NCBI GenBank assembly: GCA_963971405.1
Contig: OZ020487.1
Span: forward strand, 31,109,371 to 31,173,370
From: Psococerastis gibbosa
Taxonomy: Eukaryota; Arthropoda; Insecta; Psocodea; Psocidae
Direction: 5' to 3'
Length of the DNA stretch: 64,000 nucleotides
Part shown: positions 12,401-23,300 of the stretch, in pieces
How the letters are laid out: every line of letters begins with the position of its first letter
How positions within the stretch are numbered: position 1 is the first letter of the stretch
Program-made: the position numbers and the translations under genes
Notes under the pieces: model-generated
Database searches by the model: none
Seen by the model: the letters and a program-made list of their open reading frames with translations, nothing else
What the model was told of the DNA's origin: nothing

Positions 12401-14162
12401 CCATAGAAGAAGACTAGTCCGTCGAAGCTGCGGCCCCAACAGATCGACCAGTCTGCCTCTCTGCATTGCCCCTGTAGGATTTTCAACCACAAGCCGGCCC
12501 AGCAGCTTTGGTTTGTTGTTATCTTTTGCCACTTTCTCCAAAGTGGCCACAGCCTTCTCAGGTTGCCCTGATGCCACGTGGAATCGAGCACTCTCTGGTA
12601 ACCACTGCAATTACAATAGGTCTACAATGCAATATACAGTACGGTACGGGCATGTCGTATATATTAGTGTATGACCAATATAATAATATAGCATCTATCT
12701 TTATATCCATCGTAGCCTACTTACGTTTTTATTGGGCGAGTTGTACTTGGAAAACCGTCCGATAGAGAACTGTCAGATTGGCGACGTTCTTGTAATTTGC
12801 TATCGTTATTTGGAAACTAGCAGTTAGCCTACATGAATTTAAGAAAATGTACTAAGAAAACTAGCCTAGCCTACCTACAAGTGTTACACACTAGCTGTAT
12901 ATTGCGGTATACTTACGCAGAATGTGCAAGCTTTTCCTGAACGGGAAAGAGTGGTATTCCTTCCATAAGCCAAAATATTTGAAAAGTGAGCAAATACCTA
13001 CTACGATAAAATAAATAAATGAATAAATAAATATTGAATTTTTTGTTCTACTACTAAGCCAACCAAGCTGAGTTAGGGCTAGCCATCTCTTACACTCAAC
13101 TAGGAAAGCCCGGGACCGCCTGCTTACATGCCCTCCAAAGCATGGCCAGAAAATGTAGCAAGTGTGCGACCAACAACCATTCGGGTGAAAGTCGGAGTCT
13201 GTACCACTAGTCTACAAGTCCTGACGATAGGGCCTACAATGGTTTTATGTACTTGGCCTTACACACTTAGGCTTACCGGGCAACTTATCGCAAAAATTAG
13301 AAGAGGAAGAGTTGAAATAGCCAGCATCCACTTCCAGCCCAAGGTGGGCATTATAAACAGAGCCAAGAGCACCTCGAAGCAGGCTCCTAGCGCCCAGAAA
13401 CACTGAAAGTAATAATACCAATGAATAAATAAATAAATATTGACCGATTGTCATAAACTAACATTAGAGGTTTCATGTTTAATTTGGAATGAAACCTACG
13501 GTACGATATTATTAACACAAAGTTTGAATATTTTCAATGCATAATTTATATATAAATTGAGGCGAGAAGCCAAAGCGTCTAACTGCTTTTTTTTTTCTTT
13601 CAATTGCCAACGGCCTTACTATGTTGAATCCATGAGAACAGAGCATGTTTCAAACTGCGGCAAACTTGGTAGTGTGCACTGCGTTGGCAGGGGAACATGG
13701 TGGGACATGATAACGCGCTGAGACTATACCAGTCAGTCTACGTGCGTGTCGAGTCCTGGTCACCTCCGATTTAATCGTGTGACTTGACCATGTTCCCCAA
13801 GTGGTTCGGAATCCACTATAATCAGGAGGTCCACCCTGTCAGTCAACTCCACTTTCCCCCGAGGTGAAAGAGTCTGCCCTTATAGAGTGCCTCAAGTTAA
13901 CAAACAGACTCACTCCCCCCCCCCCCCCCCGTCAGGATGACAGGGTTGCTTAACGCATAAATGCTGAAATCGGGGGTTGGAAAGAACAAACAACATTTTT
14001 TTTTTTTAATTTTGAGATAACTGCCCCATGATCTTCCTGAACTCTGAAGCATTTATCTATTTCAGATGCCAATCAGTATAACTGTAGCATGCTCAGTTCC
14101 TGATTATAATGCATTTGTAAATAAGTTCATCAATGAAAAAGGTGAAAGTTTCTTAACTTATA

Positions 14163-14207
<45 letters not shown>

Positions 14208-14273
14208 GGAATACTGCATGTAAGCCCCATAAGGGAGGCTTGTGGCAGGGTTTGCCAAAAGACTGCAAACAGT

Positions 14274-14318
<45 letters not shown>

Positions 14319-17300
14319 TCGTGTATTTCCCAACATTATTGACATAAAAACATGTATTGTAGGCCCCCCTAACCTAATGGTGTGCGGAGTACCTGCTTAA
14401 AGTGCGTTTAACTTAAAATGAGTTTGACTGCAGCTTTGGCTTCCATACGCCTCATTTACTGGTACTCAAACAGCAACTAGTCCTCAAATGATTGTTTGAT
14501 AACTTTTACAAGTACCTACAACATGTAGGTAGCCTTTTTTCCAAATTCATCGTCAATAAACATAATTATTAAATTTAAAATTCTGACTCTATTAAATTAA
14601 TATTGAGATGAATACGGTGAAGTTGTTCTTCATATTAATCTAGAATTCCGCATGGAACAGAAAGAGATTTTTTACGGCCTACAACAAAATATTCCTGTGG
14701 AATACATATCTTTAGTCTGAATTATAACCCACATAAGATCGAAAACTTACGTCTAATAAAACGACGCTCTTGGCTCTGTGTTTTGTTGGAAGAAACTCAG
14801 CATACAGGGTAACTCTACAAAAATAATAACACATTTTCAGAAACTATTCAAGAACCGAACTGTTGTTTTTCAGTAAAAATGACTAGGCTACACTTTTTAA
14901 GTCGAATTATTTGGAAAATTTGGTGAGACACTATCTCAGACTCTCAGTTGCCTCTAAGGGCGAGCCACCACTGGGGTTAACCATCCCAAAAAAATTTATT
15001 TTATTCTCAAGGCGTGAAAATAATGAAATATAATTATAGATAGGAACGCATAACGAAGTGAAGTGAAGAACTTACAGTTTTTTGCTGTCAAAATCCGTAA
15101 AACCCCCACTCTTTTCCACCTAGCTTGTTTGTATTTAGGAAAAAATCACCTACAGTAGCCTTTATAAATCACCCAGAAAACTATAACATATAATATATAA
15201 TAAATATAATGATAGCCTATCTGTCCTGTTATAATTTAGGCTGCTGGCCTGATTATGAGTTGGCAGTATAATAGGCTCTGCAATATGCAGCCTACCTGTA
15301 TATCTAGGTATAGCCCCTACTTCTCTTAAAGCGTTGGAAACTTGTAAAAGCAGTTGTTTTAACTTTACAGGTGAAAATCTGTTCAAACGAAATGGCGAAA
15401 ACATACTAGGAGGCTGCAGCAGTATGACTGGGAAGATTATGACTAGCCTATATGAAAATATACATTAGGCTACTGGTGTCGCACTGTATGTACAAATGTA
15501 CAATAGATAGTGGCATTTTGCTAAACTTACGATTGAGGGACACAGCCAATAGCGAAACCCACCAAGCCCCGCAGTATGAGGAGCCAAGTGAAGTTAGGGG
15601 CAGCAGCACTAAGCAAGCCGTACCAGAAGAGTAGGTACGCACACAGTGTCAGCGCTGTCTTGCGGCCGTACCGGTCCGAAAGTTGTCCCCAGAAAGTCGA
15701 GGAAATCATCATTCCCATAAACACCACCTACATTAGACAATAAAAAGTCCTTATTTATTTATTTATTTATTTATTAGAAATAAACACAAAATTAATTATA
15801 TTAACACTAAATATTGTAACTTGTGGTTTAGTATACAACCATGAGGCTTCTCAGTCTATCGTATGTGTGCATTGTATCGTATGTGCAATCGTGTCTGTAC
15901 TTGGTTAAGTCATGCTTTCACCCATTTCATTGCGTCAATGGTAAGCTTGTCTCAGCTTGTCCATTATCGCTTGTAGCCGGTGTAGGTTGACATCGAGTGA
16001 CCGTGGTTGTGGGCGACACGTTTGGTTACTTTTCGAAGTCTAATGATCGTAAGATCATGATAAGGCTTTACAAGACGCTAATCCTGTCTGCCCTCATATA
16101 TGGTGGTGAAGCATGGGCCCTGACAAAGAAAGAATCAAGAGCGCTGGCTGTTTTCGAGAACAAGATGTTTCGGAGAATATTTGGAAGAGCTTTTGAAAAC
16201 AACAGTTGGAAAACCCAACGAACGAAGAAATCCACCAACTTTTCGGCTCGCCAGGCGTCACACAAATGCTACGAAGCAAAAGGTTCCAGTGGATGGGACA
16301 TGCCGTCTGTATGCCAGCAGAAAGAACAGCATCACAAGCAGTATGTATGGCATGTCCCAACAAAAGAAGACCTTTGGGCCGTCCGAGACGACGCAATGGT
16401 GACCAGCTAAAGGAAGATGTGCAGGAAGTTGGCTTTCGAGCCGATGAGGGGCGTGGTCTGGCGAAGGACAGAATCCGTTGGCGTGGTGTTGTGAATGTGG
16501 CCAAAAGCCCCCCAGGGCTGACAGCGCCAACTTAAGTCAAGTAACTCAATGATCATAGTGCCACTTACTGTGGTAGTGACAGCCTGTTGGTAGCTGGTGA
16601 CTTGCCAGCTACATTGCAGTGCTGGCGACAGGATGCTGAGGATCGTCATCTCCATGCTGTCCGCCATCCAGCAGAGGCCCGTGAAGAACGACAGCTTTAC
16701 TTGGAACAGGCCGAACCCATAGGCATTCACTGCCTGCGTTACTGTGTAAGTATCTGGACAAAAGAAAAACGAGACTGCACTACATAGCATATACTAGTAT
16801 ACATATCAGCAATGTCGCTATTCCGGCAAAAGGGGTTTGTCATTTCTAATGGGTTTCAAACTTTTGTAACACGCATCTTATATTATATTGTATTAGATTA
16901 GTGCCGTGGCTACCGCAGACTGTTTACGTCAAAGGGTGGGATATAACAGTTTCTTCATGATAAAAATTAGTTTTGAAACCTCGAGTTAACGCCTTCCTTC
17001 ACCAGCAACCTCATCGAGGCGTTTATAATACCGGTATTTATTTAATCCCCTGGTAATAAAAATGTAAACAAGATAATTTTATAATGGAAAGTGCTATTCA
17101 AAATTTGTTTGTTTACAGTTATAATCCTAGGGTATTTATTTAACCCCGGTATTATAATCGCCTCGATCAGGTTGCAGAAGCTTAAAAATTATAAGACTAC
17201 CGAGGCGAGGTCGAATCTTATGTTTGCAGGTCTACTTATATAGGTCTATAGCCAGTGAGTGGATGACTCACGGTACCGAGTACCAATAGGTAGGACGCCG

Positions 17301-20300
17301 GAACCAGTGTACCTGAACGTCGTCACCGCAACAAATAGGCCAGCTGTTCTAGTCTCTGAAGCATTGTACTGTTAGCCTACTTACTTGGCGAAATAGAGCA
17401 TTTAAAGGGCCCTTTTACACAATTGCAATATAAGAGGGGAAGGGCGACACGTAACGTTGCTTGTTATTACTTTAATATTACTACGAGTACCCACTGCCTA
17501 CACATAGGCGGATCAACGGGGGGATCCCTAAATGAGTAAATTCATAATAAATTCATAAGATACCTAGTAAAAAAAATGAATAAAACTCAACTTCTCAACA
17601 AAAAAATTACCTTTTAAAATTACATAGAACCCCCCCCCCCTAAATTTTCCTCTAGATTCGCCCTTGTACCTATAGGCCTATAAATAAAATAAAAATACCA
17701 AAATAAAATAGCAAATAAATAATGGCAGTTTTATTACTAAAGGCCTTTCCGCGTCAATCGAAACTTAACCAGCTACTAAGTATACTCTCAAAAGATTATA
17801 ATATAGTGAAATAAGCTCCCCGTAAACTCAGTGGATGGATAAGGTCTGTTGGTCAAAAACACCGTAGCCAACGTATAGCTGCTTGGTACTTGGTTAAGTC
17901 ATGCTTTCGCTTGGTAATTATTGTATCAATGGTAAACTTGTCTCAGCTTGTCCACTAATGCTTATAGCCGGTGTGGGTTGACGTCGAGGATGTACACCAG
18001 TTTGCCAATGGGCAAATTTCATACAGAAACAATATAAATAATTTCCGAAATCCATGGGGCCACTATAAATCATACACCTATGATTACATAAGAAGTTCTT
18101 CAGGACATTATTATTATATTATTATAATCGTATTAGCTAACCTGAAGTTTATAGCGGAGTTATAGGGTTGTAAAACTACTAAAGCTCTATTCAACTAGGA
18201 AGGTCCGGGGGCCACCTGCTTTTATACAATATGTCCTGCACAGAAAATGTAGCAAGTATAAAAGTCAGAGTCAGTACCACCACCCTACACTTTTCCTTCT
18301 CTACCCACAACTAATGCCTAAGGCGCCCATTCCACCGACCGGCTAGGGCTATTTACAAAAACGGTGACGTGGTAGCAGACATTCAAGACTTAGGCGGGGT
18401 TTCCACCGACCTCGCATTGCAGAATTGACGGAAATGTTTATTTTCCTCTATGCCATAGTTAAAATTGTTCAATGATCATACAGTAAAATCACAAACAAAT
18501 TAAAATTTAAAAAATGGCGTCATGGGAGTACAAACCTTTTAATAGGTTTCTATAAAAAGAAAAATTCTAATTTCCGTCAATGTCATTTGCATTCTGCAAT
18601 GCGAGGTCGGTGGAAACGCCACCTAAGTCTTGAATGTCTGCTACCACGTCACCGTTTTTGTAAATAGCCCTAGCCGGTCGGTGGAATGGGCGCCTTACGA
18701 AACATTACTAACTCACTTTCAGATGCCCACGCTAAAGGCAAGAAGATCAAAAAATAAATAAAAGCCCTATATAATATATTCCATTATTCTTTCATTGATC
18801 CATCAGAGCTCTTAGAAAAACTTTTAATTAATACCCCAAATAGACGATCCAGAAGCAATGACCTTTTTTATCTTCAAACTCCCCGAATTAATACACAGTA
18901 TGTACTCCCATTTACAGGTTAACTAAAATATTTAATCTTAATGCTACATTACCGATAACAAACGTAAATTTATTAAAACATTGGCTATATTGAATCCAAT
19001 AGATTATACCATTTATAAATTGTAAAGACTGTTAAAATGTATAAGATAAGTTATGTTTTGGCGTAGACACGCACAATAGATAAGTTAAGTTGAAGTTAAG
19101 TTAAGATTTGCATATCATTGGACTTTCTGTCTGTTTGCAAATAAATACTTATTTATTTATTTATTTATTTAAATAAGATAGGCGGTGCTTACCTTATTCT
19201 ACAAACTCATGCTGTTGAGTTGAGAAAAAACAAATTACCTACCATGATAGGAATGGGAAATAATCGTGGCCGCAATATATAAGAGAATTATTTACCATGA
19301 AGGGTGGTGGCCATCCTTCTTAAGAACCGGTCCTATTTGTCAAATTAGTGTAGGTACCGAGATAAATCATATGATATTTTCCATAGTAAATCATTTTCCT
19401 AGGGTTAAATTTCGGTTGCCTCAAAATTTCCAAGTAATCCCAAAGCAATTGATAGATGGGACAGACATTTGGTAAATACCACTTTTTGGTTCATGGACGG
19501 TATACCTACCTCAAAATATGTAAATCCGTTGAAATCTCGGAATCGAAAATTTCCACTATCACTCAGCTTACCTAAGGCGCCCATTCCACATGCGTCAATC
19601 GTCAATGAAAAATTGAAAAATGACGTTTTAGCAGACATTAACTTAAAGACATGCTAAAAATTCTGCTACCACGTCAATTTACGTTATTTTGACGTCATTT
19701 TTCAATTTTTCATTGACGATTGACGTAAATGGAATGGGCACCTAACACTACAATACGTAGGTCTATAAATAGAAAAGCCAAAATACTAGTAACGAGTGTA
19801 TTGTAATGGGTACATTATTGTAGCCGGAAATGGCTCTCCGGCCATTTATTAATTGGAACATAGGTGGGCAGCCTGATAGGTAAAAATTGCATCGTTATGT
19901 GGTGTGTCGTACCCTGACCGCAGATAGTCGACGACTAGAATTGTAGGACGAATTTAAGATAACACAATCGCGAATACCGTATTCTCTCACTGAAACTCTT
20001 ACGAAATACACTGAAGCTGAAATTACTCATGAAACTATACCTACTGTTTATTATGGAAGCTGTGGGCCTACTATGCCGTTTAATTTCAACTTATTCTTGG
20101 GATAAAAAAATGTAAACAAAACAATTTTGAACAGCACTTTCCATGGTAAGACTTACCTTGCTTACATATTTTATAATCCCATGTTAAGATTTAAAAATAG
20201 TCGCAATAATATGCCCACAGATGTTTAAAAGGCTGACACTAGTTTACCCACTAAGTTTATAATGTAGGTTGGGTCCCACTATCACTTGAAAAGTCTCTCA

Positions 20301-23300
20301 GGCAATGGGAGGGTGAAAAGACTTACGGGTGTAAAAATTCAAATTTTACCAGAAATATCTATCTTAGAGCTGTAAGAAATATCACATCTCGTGCAAAACA
20401 TGTTACTCTACGGTTAATTAACTTGATTTGTAAAAAATAACGGACAGTGTCAGTTCTAAGGAATTCAACAACAGTGGCCAATAATGTTAGTGATGACGGC
20501 CATCAAAATCAAAATGTTTCTTAATTGGGATGTGCCATTTTTTATAGTTATAAAATTGGTATTTCTTGTGAAACAATATTTGGTTCAAATATTCAAAACA
20601 CGGACAGTGCTATTGTCTCTATCATGGAAAACTGGACGGCATCCAACGCATGGCGGTGCCGTGCCGTATTCATTAGCAAGACTTCTCATGCAATGATGAG
20701 ACATGCCCTTAATGAGATGACGTTGGTTTTAGACGGTAACTATAGGTAGGTGAGATACATTGTACTTTGGAAGGAAAAAATTAGGCCTATCAACTCGTTC
20801 TACCGTTCCATATCCTGGTGAAAAATAAAACCTATGCACAATTATTATTTATAATAAATTAATCAATAATTATTATATACATTGCCTTAAAATTTAAAAT
20901 CTCCTCTAGGGCCTATTTTGATTTAAAATAACCGGCATTATTCCAAAGTTGCCGAAAAAGCTTCGTTACGTAATATACATATATAATATACAAATACGTA
21001 ATATACATGGTCATATTTATCCCGAGGCAGTTCGCCCTTACTTCATCAGTCTACATATAGCCTACAGTACGTCTCTTTTGAGATATGCTATTACCAAATA
21101 CAGTACCTACCGGCTACCTTGGCCTAACCGAAGGGCAAGTGTTGTTAAACGGAAAATAATGTGACTTTTCTTTGTATATCCCCATCTAGCTGGCAGTTCC
21201 CAAATGCAGAAGAAAAACATCCTGGTTGAAAAACCTGAGGCAGTAGCCAGTAGTTTGGCAAGAACACAACTTCCGTTTTCAGAGCAGAAGTCTCCAATAA
21301 GTCTTCCAAGTCTTCGAATTGCCATGATGATCGCCAATCATTAAAATAAGATACACGAGTATTTATTTATTTGCAACTATATGGACTATGGACTGCTGAC
21401 TCTAAAAATTTCCAACGCCTCTAAATGGAATGACGGAGGGGGGAGGGGGTTTATACTATTCGGCTGCCCCTTAATAAATAATCGGGCATCATGGTATATA
21501 TAAAATATATATAATAATATGATCATCAGCAGCCATCTTTTATAAAGTACAGTACAATAGCCTAGTGACTATAGAAAGACATTCGCATTATAATATGTAA
21601 ACACGGTACAACACTGTCATCTTAATATCGACAGTGGAAACATAATATGGCATATGTCGCATTGTATACAGTAAGTTACGGTAGTAGCGTTTTTATATTT
21701 TGGGCGGAAAGTCTCCTCATTTCTCAGTTCTGACTTTGTTGTATAGTCATATTTTTGTATGGAGACCGAGACCGAGGTAAATAAATTATTATTCCGAACC
21801 TGGAAAATTGAGGCAGTAAAATTTAAGAGTGTACAGCCCGTAGGAAAATGGCAGCCCGTAATTTAATACTTTTTATTTGCGTCTCTCGGTTTATTCCCGC
21901 TGCGGCACTTGTTCTTATACAAGACATTGCGAATTTTTTACTCTATCAGTGGGGACATGGTACAGAGACCCAGACCAGCAAATACTAGAAGAATTGAGCA
22001 CCTTGTAGTACCAAGGGCATACATAGCAAATTTTACCAAATCCTACCAATATATAGCACCAAAATTATTTAATTTACTTAATATTTGTCCTGGGTCGCTG
22101 TCAATAAATAAATTTTCCAACTTCGTCCGGGAATGGCTGATGAGACAGGAAGAGGTGGAATCTTTATTTGAAATAGTGGACTAGACTGTTATGTGTTTAC
22201 GAGAGAGCTGTTATTAATATGTAAGTGTAGTTTAATAAGTTAAATTAAGTATAATTGATTTTTTTTTCTTTTTTCTTTAGTTTTAGAGTAGGGTAAATTG
22301 TTATAGGTCTTCATGTGGGGCTTTACAATTATTGTATTTAAATTGTTCTATATTTAATACATTCATTCATTCATACATTTTATTTTTTATTTAATTAACT
22401 AAGCATGTTATTAAAGATTTGGCTCATCAAAGTTGTAGAAGACTACTTCACGCATCATATAATAAGGTATTTTTAGTTTTCGAAATCGTACAATAGTTTT
22501 TTACCTCAATATATAAAAAACCCCTTAAAACTTAATTGCATATTCTGGAACGAACAGACCAATACATTGTAACAGTAGTACAACAATGACACATGGCACG
22601 TAATGTATTGGAGCGTGAATTTTCCATAATTTCTAAAAAAATAATTTTTTGCACAGCAGCAAATATATTTTTGGGAATGCAACCTGTCCGTTTTTGCTAC
22701 CCTATTGAATACCTGAAACATACCTGAAGGTAGAAATCCTCGATAGAAAGGTTTCACAGAAAAATTATCTTTTAGTCATTTTTCATGAAAATTGAGTTAT
22801 TTTTAATTTTTTACCTCCAGAAGCAAACTATCAAGGGGCAAGCAACCCCCCGCATTTTGTTAACATTAATAACGACTACAATATATGTGAATTTAAAAGA
22901 AATCGTTGGAGCCGTTTTTGAGAAATAATTTTTCTGGACGTTTTTTTGGAGTTTTTTGAGAATAAACTCCCCTCCCCTCCAAATTGAGTTAGCCCAAAAT
23001 AAAAATAAAATAGTTCCGAGATATCATTTGTTGATTTTGAACCTATGTGCCAAATTTCATCAAAATCGACCGAGTAGTTTGCCCGGAAATCGGTGAACAG
23101 ACAGAAAGACAGACAGAGCGACAGACAGACTGACATTTCGTAAAAAAAAAAAACACTTTTTTGGGTTCCTGGGACCTCAAAACGTGTAAATCCGTTGAAA
23201 TCTCGGATTCGAAAATTTCGACCATCACAAAGCTTTCCCTATACTACATATAAATTGGAAAGCAATTAACTTTGGTTGAAGAGGTAACCTCCTCGTTATA

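Noticed and set aside
14130..14345. Open frame of Lys and Ile runs
   Set aside because: It is a translation of the poly(T) tract and the (AAT)n microsatellite.
16094..16504. Minus-strand 136-codon frame
   Set aside because: It is the antisense of a recognisable reverse-transcriptase remnant.
22876..23228. Cys/Ser-rich frames ([10 protein letters not shown] type)
   Set aside because: They come from the (CTGT)n or (GACA)n part of the R1 repeat.
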